Assembly (NCBI GenBank): GCA_019915135.1
Contig: JAHLMK010000016.1
Coordinates: 372,001 to 436,000, forward strand
DNA from: Strobilurus pachycystidiatus
Lineage: Eukaryota > Basidiomycota > Agaricomycetes > Agaricales > Physalacriaceae
Direction: 5' to 3'
Length of the DNA: 64,000 nt
Both the position numbers and the translations under genes were made by a program. Shown here one piece after another: positions 21,524 through 32,632 of the stretch. The notes under the pieces are model-generated. The model ran no database searches. It was not told the origin of the DNA and saw only the letters and a program-made list of their open reading frames with translations. Each line of letters starts with the position of its first letter. The stretch's first letter is position 1.

Positions 21524-23069
21524 TTAGATCAATACGAGTTTAGAAAGGTACCGACAATGATCATGTTCCATCATAGTTGGTCTATCACCTGCAAGATATG
21601 TCCCTGGGGCCTGGACGAGCCACGGATTGACAAGACCTTGGGACCCATCGACGGTGATAATTGTCCCATTCGTGTACTCGGAAGTCGCGAGATATGTAGC
21701 TGTCATCGCCATCTCACGAGGACTGTTACAAAGACTCAGAATTGCAATGTAAAGGAAACAAGGCTACGACTCACTGTCCCGCCCTTGGCAACGGCGAGAC
21801 CCCAGGCAGTCCTGGAATCTGCTGTACATGCTTCAAGAGCTCCTCCGGTAACATCTCAGAAGGGAACGGCCCCAGATGGATGACATTGACCCGAATCGGC
21901 GTCTTTCGAGATGCGTAATCAGTCGCGAGACTGACGGATATCTTATCGAGTGCGCTCTTGGTGGGACCGTATGCGAACTGTGTTGCAAATTAGACAGTAG
22001 TTCGGAAGCTGTGGTGCGGCGTCACGTACACTTGCAAGGGGTGTCCACGATCGGTAAACGGCGGCGTTTGAAGAGACGTTGCTGACAGATGAAAGACTAT
22101 TGCGGGCCTCTGCGCCTCTGATGAGAAGAGATTTGAACGAGTTGATCATGAAGAATGGAGCAGAGGTGTTGGTGGCAAAGACCTCCGCCCAACCTTCGAA
22201 GCTTTCATGCTCATACCAGTCACCGCCCCCACAAAGTTGGCTTGTTTCTTGGCATGAAAGTCTGGATCTAGAGTCACTGCATCAGCAAGACTACCCGATC
22301 GGTTGTCCCATTTTGGGGTTTTGAGGTTGTCACTCATTTTTGTACCTCTTCCTGTGCTTTCGTCACCCGCACTTTGCTGCTGTAAATTAAAATTTGGCTT
22401 TTTGGAACATATCCCTCAGTGCTCATCAGTGGAAAGATGAAACCTCGCGCGACACAGACCAGTTAGTTTCGCAAAACCCCGGGTAGGTTGTTGCCGTTTG
22501 GGACATAGGTTGTCAGGTTGTCAGTTGTCAGGTTTTCGGCCAAATTTTGGCAGGGACAACCTCTGACAACCTCCGACAACCGATCGGGACGAGTTGCTGA
22601 TGTGGTCCAGCAATCCCTGCACTTTGAGCCCGTTGGAATTGAAGTCATCAAAGGGACGGGAGAATCAAACACCTGTTAATAAGGACGTCGAGCTTTCCGT
22701 CCGTCTCTTTGACGTGTTTGACCGCTTCGTTGATGCTCTCTTGTTTTGTGACGTTGAGTACCATTCTATGATGTGTCTGAGTCGATAAGCGGGAGTAGTG
22801 ATAGGACTCACGGCACTAACGATCCCGGAAGATTTTGGACTTCAGGGAGCGCAGCGGCCTTGTCCAGTACGTCGGCCCGTCGTCCTGTGATATAGACCTT
22901 GGCACCATTCGCTGCAAAACCTTCTGCAATCATCAAACCTCTGAGCGGGTCGTCAGCATTGTGTTGGAGAGGCAAATCAAAGGGCAACTTACATTCCAGT
23001 CCCACCTCCCGTCACAAGAGCTACTTGTCCGGAAAGCGACATCGCGGGACCCATGTTGAGCTCAGACAT
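21524..23069 (-). pseudogene. Short-chain dehydrogenase/reductase, arm 1 copy, broken
   Basis: A classical SDR (NAD(P)-dependent oxidoreductase, Rossmann fold). ATG at 23069. Exons 22993-23069 (VALVTGGGTGM/I, the TGxxxGxG motif), 22812-22940 (GRRADVLDKAAALP), 22673-22765 (VTKQESINEAV … LDVLIN), then AGIAGP and later exons down to 21524. Visible later parts: SFKSLLIRGAEARNSLSSVSN, the active-site YGPTKSALDK (Y-x3-K) and YTNGTIITVDG. Defects compared with the arm 2 copy: a 323-bp MITE in the exon after GIAGP (22280-22602), a 1-base deletion in a G-run just upstream of GDWYEHESF (near 22230), and loss of the arm 2 stop codon (VNP then Trp), which adds about 26 residues. Almost certainly non-functional. 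Substrate unknown. Confidence 0.85.
22280..22602. mobile_element. 323-bp MITE in the SDR gene
   Basis: Ends CATCAGCAA…/…TTGCTGATG form inverted repeats of about 28 bp that include CCGATCGGTTGTC. A TG dinucleotide lies on both sides (22278-22279, 22603-22604). The interior repeats GGTTGTCAG / GACAACCT. The paralogous SDR at about 43117-43133 reads straight across this point (GGCCCAGTGACTCTGG), so it gives the empty site. Confidence 0.88.
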
Positions 23070-23099
23070 CTTGATAGCGGGGTGTCTGTCTCCACGTAG

Positions 23100-23116
23100 G
23101 GCCTTTATATGCCCCG
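23100..23116 (-). promoter_or_regulatory. Probable TATA box of the arm 1 SDR
   Basis: On the minus strand GGGGCATATAAAGGC lies about 35 bp upstream of the ATG. The same GGCATATAAAAGCC sequence lies about 45 bp upstream of the arm 2 SDR, which supports a shared core promoter. Confidence 0.55.
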
Positions 23117-23569
23117 CCAACGAGATCATGATGGTCCTGGGGTAATGCCAGCGCCGAAGCTCGGGCAATCTGGACAATCGCAACCGCTGACGTTTGATGA
23201 TGATGATGATGATGTGAGGGGTGCATGAGCTGTCCCGCGAAAGACAGTCATGGCTTCGTGCAAACGTACGCCGGCGCCGTACGCCCACGATCGGGGGGGG
23301 AGTGTAATGTTTTGATCAGTAGTTCGAGCTACTGCCTCCCATTACATCCCACACCGAGTACAGTCCGCGCCAACCCCTCGTGGTACGAACCCAGAAGTCA
23401 GCCGGGAAAATACCCCGCCATTCGTGAGGGTGAGCCTTTGTGTGTACGAGAGCTATTCAAGTCAAATGGAACAACTCTCAAACGTCCATAGTTGTAATTC
23501 ATGTCAATATTGTCAGTGTAGTGTACATACAGCATCCACGGTGCTCATATATATTCAGAGCGGGCTTAC

Positions 23570-25790
23570 ATTGCAGGACGTCGGGAGACCCAGGATCAAC
23601 CTCCGTCTTTGTTGTTAACGTGCATTCGTGCATACAAAGAACGCGTTGAACATTCGCGCATACAAAGAACGCCTTGTTTTAGGTTTCTACAACGAAGCTG
23701 ATATGTCAAGACGTGGTCTAGCCATATCCGCCATCGAGATACGAGTCCTCCTCATCAGAACTGTCCATACCGTTGTCACCATCCAATAACAGGGTCATGC
23801 CTTCGTCGCTTCGAGTATACAGGTCTCTCGCCGGGACCCAGACTTCCAATGAGTCGAAGACTTTGAAGACGGAGGTAACCAGGTGAGCGAATGGTATAGT
23901 TATTTTATCGTTGAGCGCTAGCGCCATCAGAAGATTGTTCAATACCGTATCATGATCCACCTCTCCCAAGTTAGAGTCCTTCAGGCGCGCTTGTTTCCAG
24001 AATTCCGTTCTGCAGGCTATCAGGTTTGGATTCCCGTTACACGCCAGCAACGCGTGGGGTTCATCCTCGACCTCAGCATGACAGAAACGGCATAAACGCC
24101 ATTCGCGAGGGATTGGGTCTCTGTGATCTCCGTCCCCGCGTCTGAGCACCTCGATTGCTAGGCGGTGGTCGGAGAAGAACAGACTCGTGATGGCTCTTCT
24201 ATTGTCGACACATCCAAGCGAGAGGTAGGGTTGGAAACGTGCCATAGTCAACGCTCTGGCACCAGTGTCTTGGTTCGCAGTGGTAAGGCTTTGGAGCCTC
24301 GTCCTGAGCGACCAAAGTCTGGCATTGGTCATTACCTGGTCCATTAGCCAAGCGTCACATGACCGGTAGATCCCTAAGATAGCTGTATTGTACCAGCTGT
24401 CCACACTTCTAGCCTCCTCACTCCAGTCGGCTATTGTGACAGGGAAAGGTAAGTTTTCCAGAGCATCTCGAACGACAGTGATCCAGCCTAAGAAACCGGA
24501 GCGGAAGAGGATCGAAGCCTCACAGGCAGCGCTGAAAGGAAGTGTACGGTTTGGAAGGGCGCGGGTGTAGTTCATGAACCCCAAGGTGATGATCAGCCTC
24601 CTGTATCGTATAGGCATAATGCCCGTCTCGGTATAGAGCGGCACAATGATGCTTCGCTTGGAGACGCCCAACATCCGGCGGAGGAAATACCTCTGTGCGT
24701 CCTCATATCCCTTGAGATTGGCTTCTGTTGCCGCGACAGCGATTTCGCACCCAAAGGTGAGCAGAGGGTCCACCCGCGCCATGTATAAATGTTTTGCGTA
24801 TGAGGGCAAGAGAGGGCCGACGTGTTTCTCCAGTAAGAGGATTGCATTTATTGTTTTTCGGGCTGCCTGTTCTTTTTCGACATGATGCAGATGAAAAAGG
24901 GACCCCTTTCTGGAAGAGAGGCGAATTCCGACGAACTTGTACGCAGCAACCAACTCCAGTGCCTTTCCGTCAACCAGTAAGCTTTTAGTCGGGCGGGCAG
25001 AACCAAAGATCATCCACTGTGTCTTTGCGACGCTCAGCGTCATGAAGTTATCACAGCACCAAGAGAAAAAAGCATCTACTTTGGCTTGTAGACCGCGCAG
25101 GGAAGTGGACCACAGAGCGACATCGTCCGCCTGCTCAACGTGGGAGATGGCCCGTCCAGCCAACAGGACATCATCAGGCTCGGCTCCAATGGCGTTATTG
25201 AGATCAGCGAAAAAGATTGTCCAGAGTATGGGGGATGCAGAGTCACCCGTTAGAACGCCAATCAAGGACTTGAAGGCATCGCTCACGACGCCATCATGAC
25301 GAACGACATAGGCCATGCGCCCGTATATCATTCGCAGCCAGTCAAACATGGGCCCAGAGATCCCGGCCTTGAACATCTTCACCCAAAGGGCGTTAATGTC
25401 TGTTGACGGGAACGCGTTCTTTAGGTCAACAAAGGCGACATAGAGGGACAGTCGCGCTGCTGCCGCCCGTTCGATTGCAATACGTAGCACGAAAGAGTTG
25501 TTGTGAGTCCTCATTTTCGGTCGGAAACCATTCTGTGAATCAGGCAGGAAGTCATAGGCGTCAGCCCATTGGCGGATCCGTTCCTCGATGATCAACGTAA
25601 AGAACTGTGCAGACAAATTAGATCGCAATTCGAAGAAGCCATACTTCAGTCGCAGGATGATAAGGCAGTGCTGCAGCGAGTCGTCGAGGTGACCTAGACG
25701 TGACGCAAGAGTAGTAAGGTACTGCAACAAAGAATCAAAGAAATTCAATAAGATCGACCAAGCTACCTTTGTTACGTAGATATAATCCCG
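23570..25790 (-). mobile_element. 5'-truncated LINE-type retrotransposon
   Basis: It contains the reverse-transcriptase frame described separately. No endonuclease domain precedes it, so the copy is probably 5'-truncated. Downstream of the frame, on the minus strand, two tandem copies of GCGTTCTTTGTATGC followed by CGAATG (about 23625-23680) may be the element's 3' tail in place of poly(A). The exact ends and target duplication are uncertain. It lies between the divergent SDR and RNase H2C genes; the equivalent gap in arm 2 is only 0.7 kb. Confidence 0.7.
23718..25748 (-). CDS. Reverse transcriptase of a non-LTR retrotransposon
   Basis: 676 residues in one open frame. Polymerase landmarks: LPDSQNGFRP (about 68), FVDLKNAFPSTD (palm motif A, about 105), GVLTGDSASPILW (motif B, about 165) and EQADDVALWS (motif C; ADD with Gln where Phe/Tyr is usual, about 207). 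A later region holds a possible zinc-binding cluster C-x2-C-x7-H-x4-C (CRFC…HALLAC, about 568-585). The tail is acidic (DSSDEEDS). There is no apurinic endonuclease or RNase H domain in this frame. The N-terminus up to about residue 35 looks garbled against the usual NYRGI start, which fits 5' truncation. The long uninterrupted frame suggests recent insertion. Type: agaricomycete LINE; clade not determined. Confidence 0.88.
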   Translation of the reverse strand: MNFFDSLLQYLTTLASRLGHLDDSLQHCLIILRLKYGFFELRSNLSAQFFTLIIEERIRQWADAYDFLPDSQNGFRPKMRTHNNSFVLRIAIERAAAARLSLYVAFVDLKNAFPSTDINALWVKMFKAGISGPMFDWLRMIYGRMAYVVRHDGVVSDAFKSLIGVLTGDSASPILWTIFFADLNNAIGAEPDDVLLAGRAISHVEQADDVALWSTSLRGLQAKVDAFFSWCCDNFMTLSVAKTQWMIFGSARPTKSLLVDGKALELVAAYKFVGIRLSSRKGSLFHLHHVEKEQAARKTINAILLLEKHVGPLLPSYAKHLYMARVDPLLTFGCEIAVAATEANLKGYEDAQRYFLRRMLGVSKRSIIVPLYTETGIMPIRYRRLIITLGFMNYTRALPNRTLPFSAACEASILFRSGFLGWITVVRDALENLPFPVTIADWSEEARSVDSWYNTAILGIYRSCDAWLMDQVMTNARLWSLRTRLQSLTTANQDTGARALTMARFQPYLSLGCVDNRRAITSLFFSDHRLAIEVLRRGDGDHRDPIPREWRLCRFCHAEVEDEPHALLACNGNPNLIACRTEFWKQARLKDSNLGEVDHDTVLNNLLMALALNDKITIPFAHLVTSVFKVFDSLEVWVPARDLYTRSDEGMTLLLDGDNGMDSSDEEDSYLDGGYG

Positions 25791-26189
25791 TCGTGCGATT
25801 CAAAGTGCGAGACTTCTTCAATTGAAGGACATTGCTGTCAGAGCAAAGAAGACAGTCGGAGAGCTGATTCTATACGTCGGGCCACGGGCCACGGGGTATG
25901 GTGAGGGTGGGCGTGATGTAAGAAACAAGAGGATACCGTGACTGTCTGAAAATTTGCCGCGGAGACTCGGCAAAGACCAGACTTGGCAATCGTACAGATC
26001 AGACCAGTATAATCAATTGTGTCGCTGAGAATTTGATGAGAGGAGTACGGTCATCGCCATGATACGACTCGAAGGCGTCGCGGTGGCTGAGCGCTTTACC
26101 GAGGGGCCCAAGGATGTTGACAAACAACCTACAATGACGCGACGCGTAACGCGTGACTGCCGCGACCTTCCAACTTTCCTTTCGTTCCC
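25791..26189. other. Upstream region of RNase H2C, arm 1
   Basis: The last ~75 bp before the ATG match the arm 2 copy almost exactly (the CACGCGTTACGCGTCGCG stretch and GTTGTTTGTCAACATCC), then the two arms diverge. This conserved block is the likely promoter. No other gene seen. Confidence 0.5.
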
Positions 26190-26937
26190 ATGGCGGTCGA
26201 GATACCAAAGGCTCTCCCTGTCTGTATTCCAGATCTGATGCCTTTCAACATTGCTTACAATGGCTCTGCACCTGTCTCGACCTTTATGCTTGTCGAGGAG
26301 CGCCACACAGAAAATCTCGACCTTCCTGACTCTGACCCGAATGAAGGCGGCGAGACTGCGGTGTCTCACGGTCCTCAAAAGAAAAGCCTTCTCCGTCGTG
26401 CCGCTTCCTACTTGGCTTCAGCATTTCGTGGGCGGGCCATCCAAGGCACACGCGTTCAGTTGCCTTCAGGCTACGTTGGAGTCGTTTTTAGGCGAGGACC
26501 GGAGGAGGAGGAAAGAGGCGCGTCTAGTAACACCAAGCGGGTGTTGAGGGCACAGAAGATGGAACGCGAACGCGAACGCGCCGAGACACCGAGGTCGACG
26601 CGTCGTTCTGCCAGGAAGGCAGCAGAGGAGGTGGTCACCGAGGACGAGGCAGAGGCGATGGACGTCGATGAAGAGAAGCCGAGTGATCCTCTGCTCGAGC
26701 TTGCAGCTACCTCCACCTTTTCAACCTTCAACTTATGGCTTCCTGATAATCGCACTCGCGAGCTAGACGACGAATACGTGCGAACGCTCAACGAGTGGGT
26801 CCCACTTGCCGAGCTGGTACGTTTTAACCCTGTCTGCTTCTTGCTTACTCTCCTGCTGATGGCCTTGCCAGATTCACTGGATACCGCCACCCGTAGAGTG
26901 TCAGAACACGGACCTGGGCCCGGCGAAGGAAGGTTGA
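26190..26937 (+). CDS. RNASEH2C: Ribonuclease H2 subunit C, arm 1 copy
   Basis: Non-catalytic subunit of nuclear RNase H2, which removes ribonucleotides and RNA:DNA hybrids from DNA. Exons 26190-26816 and 26872-26937 (intron 26817-26871, GT-AG) give 230 residues. Family features: the N-terminal LMPFNIAYNGSAPVSTFM block, SAFRGRAIQG (about 76-85), VQLPSGYVGVVFR (about 88-100), and the C-terminal FNLWLPDNRT … LNEWVPLAELIHWIPPP. The middle is a charged, probably disordered linker rich in Arg and Glu (about 105-165), longer than needed for the fold. The gene is divergent from the SDR. The copy at 41214-41961 is about 93% identical in protein by eye, and both copies are open, so both may be expressed. 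Confidence 0.85.
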
Positions 26938-28916
26938 GAGGTGATTCGTTTGAATACACCTTCGCTGTTCGTCTTTCCGAAGGCGACAATCTTGATGAAT
27001 CCATGTCATTACAGGCAATGAAATGTTTCGTGCATCTCGAAGCCAACTATCAGTTGTGTTTCTGACCTTCTACAGCATCTCTTTCTTGCATTTGATTACT
27101 GTCAAAGATGGGACTCCGGCGATCTCTTGAGCCGCGGTTCGAACTACGTCGGTGGACTTCCCTTCGAGAGTCGAGCTTTCTTCGCCCGCAACGTCTCTTC
27201 GTCTATGCAATGCTGGAAAAGCAGGACTCCTGCTTACTCGACACCACAGTAAGAAGACGTAGTATGTTCTGGCCGCAGATCTGCATTGTATCAGCAGAAC
27301 TGGCAGGAACGTGGCCCAAGGTCCCACCAAAATGGTGGTGTGCGCTGTATATATGTTCTTTCTTATGCACGACCGGCGTGAAGTCACTGTGTTGAATGTG
27401 TCTTCAGAGAGGCCGTTCTTTGGAGGGCCGTCGGGGCGCACATTACATGCCCATAACCTTTCACACAACAGCGTCTTATTGATTCGAGAGAGTGTTCATT
27501 GACTGGGTGCGGGGTGCTACTCTGGCACCGGTCGTGGCCCTTCAGACCGAGCTGCTCTGATCTGTCTAATGAACATGAGCGGAGTCTTATTTCCGCCGCG
27601 GATATGCCACCCTCGACGAGCTCAACCGAGTCCTGTATATATTCCTTCCCACTTTTGGTGTTCTTGTCACTGCATAGCCGACGGTGGCAACACAAGAGAG
27701 CCTGAGCGCTGTAACCAATTCACTGTGCAGCTAACAATAGCCTCGAACACGCAATGGACCCGAGTGGCCATGGAGTGGAACATGCGCGCAAGCTTTTTGA
27801 TAGCAGGTCACTGATAGACTGGCGAATGGATGTGTACGGATGATTTGAGTTTTAGAAGGCCACAGTTGAAGGATGCAACAGATACTTGTGATAATTGGGA
27901 TAATGGGATTGCCTTTTTATTCACGTTCTCGGCTTCGACTGGCCCTTCTTTGGGTCTTGGACCCGAACCATGACGATGGGAATCGTTCACGCCATTCAGA
28001 CGCCAACGCTGTTCTGTAGGAGAGCAGTGTGGAACAACGAAGAACTCGACATCTGGTGTTGAATGCACCCAGGACCGTCCGCGATAATGGATCTTCTAGG
28101 CGTGGTCTTCGGCATACAACGCGTGGCCGGTCAAAAACAAATTTCCGACGATGGTGGGCGGGCAGCTACGCTGGTGCTCGACCAATCCCTCGAGGGTGTC
28201 CGAGTCGCATTTCCTGGAGCAGCGCAGCTCTTATAGATCGGCACTACGACCATTCATATCGCCGACTTTCTCATGGCTGTATACGACATCTGTCCCCTCA
28301 AAGATTTAGTTCCACCAGAAAGTTACCCTGGTGAGAAGATCCCGTTAAATTTATCATCTCTTTGAGTGTTGAGTCTTGACTGCCCGGAAACAGGATTGTT
28401 AAGATTACGATGTCGGTGCGAGGCTGATGGCGTTACAGTCCGCCAAATAAAGACGTTTGACCGTACGAACTTTGCGGTCCTGAATGGACCATCTTAGGGG
28501 ACACTCTGATTTTGGACTGCGGCCAAATGTGAGTATCGTTTGAACAGTGGTGGACCACGCTTGAATTCAGGATCAGCACGACGTGTCACAGTGCCATGCT
28601 TGATCATCTTCCAACTCGGAGACGTGCCGAATATTCTTTCTGCCCAGACGCGCGTTGGCTTGTCCAAGTCAATAGGGATCTGGGTTTGCATCAGTGATCA
28701 AGGACTCGTATTCTGCAGGGATGCCGCTTTCCTCACGATTCCCAAGCACTCAGAGGAGTAACTTTCATTCAATCCGCATCTTATTCGGGCCCCAGACCTG
28801 GTACGAAGATGCGTTCGCGGTAGCACCGGCATTATGTGATTCATATTCTCCTCTGACAGGTAGATATATACCAAGCCGTTATACTTCGGTTTAGATAGCC
28901 TCCTTCTTGATCGCCC
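26938..28916. other. Intergenic, about 2 kb
   Basis: No gene recognised. On the plus strand 28086-28330 reads MDLLGVVFGIQRVAGQKQIS then, in another segment, IHIADFLMAVYDICPLKDLV. These may be relics of an exon pair, but I cannot name a family. A TATA-like GATATATACC lies at 28864, just upstream of the hydrolase. Confidence 0.35.
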
Positions 28917-30265
28917 ATGATGCCCTTCCAACTTCACTCCGAGCGCTTCATCTTCTACCCGACCGACTCGAACATTCTTCCCACCACCGCGAAGCGCTAC
29001 TGGAAGTCTGATTCCGCGACATCTGGCGTTACGCTTGTCTGCGTCCACTCCAATGCATCGCACAAGGAAGCATGGGAGCCTTTCATCCAGGAGCTGTATC
29101 AGACTACACCGCCAAATGTGATACGGGAGGTGTGGTCGTTGGAACTACCCAACCACGGAGAGGCGGCTATCATGAACGAGCGGAGATTACTGTCAGCGCC
29201 GTTCAACCAGCATTGTGCGTTATCCGTAGCCGTCTCAGCAACACGACTAACGATGCTCCTTAGTCGCGTTTCATAACGGTGCCCAAACAATTCACGCATT
29301 CATGAATGGGTTCGGTACCGGCCTCAACGTAGATTTCAGCCAACGACGGGTTGTTATGTTGGCGCAATCGGCTGGTGCTTCCTTCCTGTCAGTTCTTTCA
29401 GCGTGCCGACTGCCTATTCGCTAACGATTACTATCTAGATCATTGGCAGTTGCGATGCAGCCCCACATTCCTTTGGAACGTGTCATCCTCATTGAGCTGT
29501 ATGCGGGATCGAGGGAGTACATGAAGACCATGGTGCCGACAATAAATGCCATGAACGGCATTGTTGCCAACCGGCGGGACGTGTGGCCAAGCAGGGAGGC
29601 GGCCGAGAAGGATCTGAGAAGATATGGGCCGTGGAAGTACTATGACAAAGGCGTCTGGGATCTGTACCTGGTGAGCTGCTCATTATGTTCGTTGCGCAAG
29701 TATGTTGTCATCTAATACGACCTGTGAACAGCGATATGGACTTCGTGATCTCCCGACCGGCATTCACTACCAGCCTGGCAAAACGGGTGTGACTTTGACT
29801 TGTCCCCTTGCGCAGGAAGTCGTATGTAGCTCCTCGCGCTCGTAGACTTTTCACGGCGTTTACCACGATTGCAGGCTGCGCAGACTGACTATGATGGTCT
29901 CTACGCCATCTTCGACGCGCTGCCCACATTTGAAAAGCGAACGTACCTGCATCTTATTTATGGCACCATTCATCACCCGATGCTTCTGTATGTGTTTCCC
30001 CACCCAATGTCTACACCCATTCATCGAAGCTTCCCAGACCTCTTGAGATGAAGACGCTTACGATCAAATGCGCTAAGCCATCCTCGGTGTCTTGGGTAGA
30101 AGGCCCACATCTCGTAAGTTGCCCGTCGCATGTCGTGTGCCAACCAGCGGTGCTGATCTCAATCCACATCAGCTCTACCAACTGAACCCCAGGGGAACCG
30201 CCAAAGCTGTGAAAGATTGCTTGCTGGATGGGCTCGCCGCCGTGGAACAGACTGCGAAACTCTAG
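28917..30265 (+). CDS. Alpha/beta hydrolase-fold protein
   Basis: Seven exons: 28917-29214, 29264-29387, 29439-29670, 29732-29821, 29875-29987, 30038-30113, 30173-30265. They join in frame to 341 residues and a stop (start at the first of two adjacent ATGs). After the first strand, TLVCVHSNASHKEAWEPF resembles the oxyanion-loop region of the fold, and ELPNHGEAA the following segment. The nucleophile elbow is LAQSAGASF (A-Q-S-A-G, Ser about 135), a variant of G-x-S-x-G. The C-terminal half contains TLTIKCAKPSSVSWVEGPHLLYQL, with a late His in GPH as possible catalytic histidine. Fungal relatives are single-domain hydrolases of unknown substrate; a peroxisomal or secondary-metabolite role is possible but not shown. 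No signal peptide seen. Confidence 0.85.
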
Positions 30266-30366
30266 ACATTGCATTGTGTACTACTATTCTTTTCTGGGAC
30301 CGTACGATAGATATAGGGAATCGGTCAACGGCCGACGGATTGTGCATCATGGCATGTATACATAGA

Positions 30367-31797
30367 TCATTCTTCATCACGAAAGACCACATCTCTTAGG
30401 TCCACGCGTGAACCCAGCGTCTCCAACATCGCGTGCCAAACCGACAGGATAGAAATCTTTTCTTCGGGTTCTGCTATTTTCACCTCCACTCGCGCATCGA
30501 GGCGTACGCTAGGCAGCGGAAGCCCGCTTTTGTGGCGCTCCAACAACATGTTGGCAATCGGTCTCAAGGCATAAATGCCCGAGCCGGCGCGCTTGATCAC
30601 AAGGCGCCGAAGGGAGGGGAGCCTCTCATACAACAGTTCTTCTATGTCGCTATACGTGTATGGCTCGAGAACGAGTTCGACAATGTGAGGTGTGGCGCGA
30701 AACAAGTCTTTGACGAGATCGGTGAAGCCGCGCTTGAGGATGATGTGCAAATTCGAGGCTGAGGGAATGAATCTGGTGTTGGGAAGGATAGGTTGCGCAA
30801 AAGGCGCGAAAGGCTCGGAGTAAATGTCGTATCCGATCTGGAAAATGAAATTTTGAAGGAATGGGGAATCAAGAATGAAGAGAAAGGCCGTGATAGGCTT
30901 GACTCTAGGGCGAACAAACCTACCATACTCCTGGTGAAGCGATAGCGTTCGTAGATTGGGGAAGGATAACCTCGCACTGGGGTCCTTCGGCGAATGAGTC
31001 TGTGAGGAAGCGAAGCCCTCCGCTAGGGTCAGAGACTGGAGGTGAATCGCCCGCCTAGATATTTCGTTCAAGACTTTACTGGCTGAGTCGTCGATTACAA
31101 AAGCGTCAATGAACAAATCTGTCAGCTGGGAAAGGTCGAAGCGGCCAGCGTAAAGGTCGTCAATCCCGTCGACCCTCAACGTACGAAGACGGACATCCCA
31201 ATGAAGAGGTAGAAGCATGCTGCGATCATCCGTTTCCCAGCGAGACATGTCCAAACACTCCAGGTGTTTTAATGTCGGCACTAGGCTACGGCATACGAGA
31301 CTTTGTAAGGACTGGTCCTCCTCGCTCCGAGAGAAACCCCGGATTGTGAGACAAGTGCAGCGAGACAATAAATCCAGCCGGTGGTCGAAGATGGCATGGA
31401 AAGGATTTTCTGGTGGGAGAAGGACATCGGTCGCTTTGATGGATAGGGAGATTGGACACTGCTGTGATCTTTCGATCTGAATCATGAAGCGATTGAAGCT
31501 ATGGATGCCAGCAATGGTGTGCTTTAGACACTCCTCCTCCTCCTCGTCATTGTCATCATCATCGAAGAGAGATGAATGAACCAGGTCGAGTGAGAAGGAA
31601 GACCACAAAAGTGGCGTACCGATAGTTAGAGCGCGCCAGCGTCGCGAAACGCCACTGAGGGTCCACGGGATATGGTCATCCGAGTCCAGCTTACACCGTG
31701 ACATAGACCAGAGAAATATTTCGCGAAGAATATCATCTGGGACACCGTCCACCGCAGGCGAGACGTGGGCGATCATATCGCAATCTGAAGGATCCAT
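30367..31797 (-). CDS. F-box protein with leucine-rich region
   Basis: Single-exon frame of 476 residues. The F-box lies at about residues 15-65 (VDGVPDDILREIFLWS … LSGVSRRWRALTIGTPLLW) and should bind Skp1 in an SCF ubiquitin ligase. An acidic stretch (DDDDNDEEEEE) follows at about 78-90. The rest has spaced leucines typical of degenerate LRR substrate-receptor regions (LRTLRVDGI, LQSLTLAEG, LRTLSLHQE). The 3' end lies 100 bp from the convergent hydrolase stop. Such F-box proteins are hugely expanded in agaricomycetes; the substrate is unknown. Confidence 0.85.
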   Translation of the reverse strand: MDPSDCDMIAHVSPAVDGVPDDILREIFLWSMSRCKLDSDDHIPWTLSGVSRRWRALTIGTPLLWSSFSLDLVHSSLFDDDDNDEEEEECLKHTIAGIHSFNRFMIQIERSQQCPISLSIKATDVLLPPENPFHAIFDHRLDLLSRCTCLTIRGFSRSEEDQSLQSLVCRSLVPTLKHLECLDMSRWETDDRSMLLPLHWDVRLRTLRVDGIDDLYAGRFDLSQLTDLFIDAFVIDDSASKVLNEISRRAIHLQSLTLAEGFASSQTHSPKDPSARLSFPNLRTLSLHQEYGRFVRPRVKPITAFLFILDSPFLQNFIFQIGYDIYSEPFAPFAQPILPNTRFIPSASNLHIILKRGFTDLVKDLFRATPHIVELVLEPYTYSDIEELLYERLPSLRRLVIKRAGSGIYALRPIANMLLERHKSGLPLPSVRLDARVEVKIAEPEEKISILSVWHAMLETLGSRVDLRDVVFRDEE

Positions 31798-32033
31798 TTT
31801 ACTGGAAGGAAGTCAAACTCAGCGAGGGAAGGATCTCAGAGGGTCGTCTAGACTGACACTTGGATATCAATCTCAGAACGTCGATTTGAAACGGCTGAAT
31901 TGGGTACTTCGGTGCAGTGTTGCCACTGTTGGGAGTCGGACGTGGCTGCTGGCAGACAGGAGAGATGACAAATCACGATTAGATTATCTAGATCACGGGT
32001 TTAACACGCTTCAGGACTCGAACCCGAACCACG

Positions 32034-32632
32034 ATGTACGGAAACTCGGTAGCAGCGCAAAAGGCCAAGCGGCGCACGCATTCACGCCCTGAAATCAGCG
32101 AAGAACAGAAACAGGAAATAAAGGAGGCGTTCGAGCTGTTCGACACCGACAAAGACGGCGCCGTCGACTACCACGAGCTCAAGGTCGCCATGCGCGCCCT
32201 TGGTTTCGACATGAAAAAGGCGGAGGTGCTCAAGCTACTACGGGAAAACGACAAGACAGGCCATCAGCTGATGGACTTTGAGGATTTCGCGAGAATAAGT
32301 GAGTGGCCCCCGCTATGCTCGCTCCACGTGCTAATTGGAGACAGTGAGCGAGCGAATATTGGCAAGGGACCCGATGGAAGACCTCAGACGCGCCTTCCAG
32401 CTGTTTGACGACGATCACACGGGCAAAATCAGCCTGCGCAACCTACGGCGCGTCGCAAAGGAGATTGGCGACCGACTCGAAGACGACGAGCTGTACGCGC
32501 CCTATCCACTTTTTCGCCTTGTTCACCTGCTCAAGGGCTTGTAGGCAAGCTATGATAGACGAATTTGACCTGGATCAGGACGGCGAGATCAGCGAGCAGG
32601 AATTTTACGCCATCATGTCCGACGACGCTTGA
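32034..32632 (+). CDS. CDC31: Centrin (Cdc31-type EF-hand protein)
   Basis: Exons 32034-32298, 32345-32492 and 32545-32632 give 166 residues. Centrin is a Ca2+-binding protein of the spindle pole body / microtubule-organising centre, also used in nuclear-pore mRNA export and nucleotide-excision repair. Four EF-hands: [12 protein letters not shown] (canonical, about 38-49), a degenerate second hand ([15 protein letters not shown]), [12 protein letters not shown] (third) and [12 protein letters not shown] (canonical fourth). The basic N-terminal tail ([20 protein letters not shown]) and FxLFDxDxDGxID-type spacing separate it from calmodulin. Introns are 46 and 52 bp. Complete. Confidence 0.92.
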
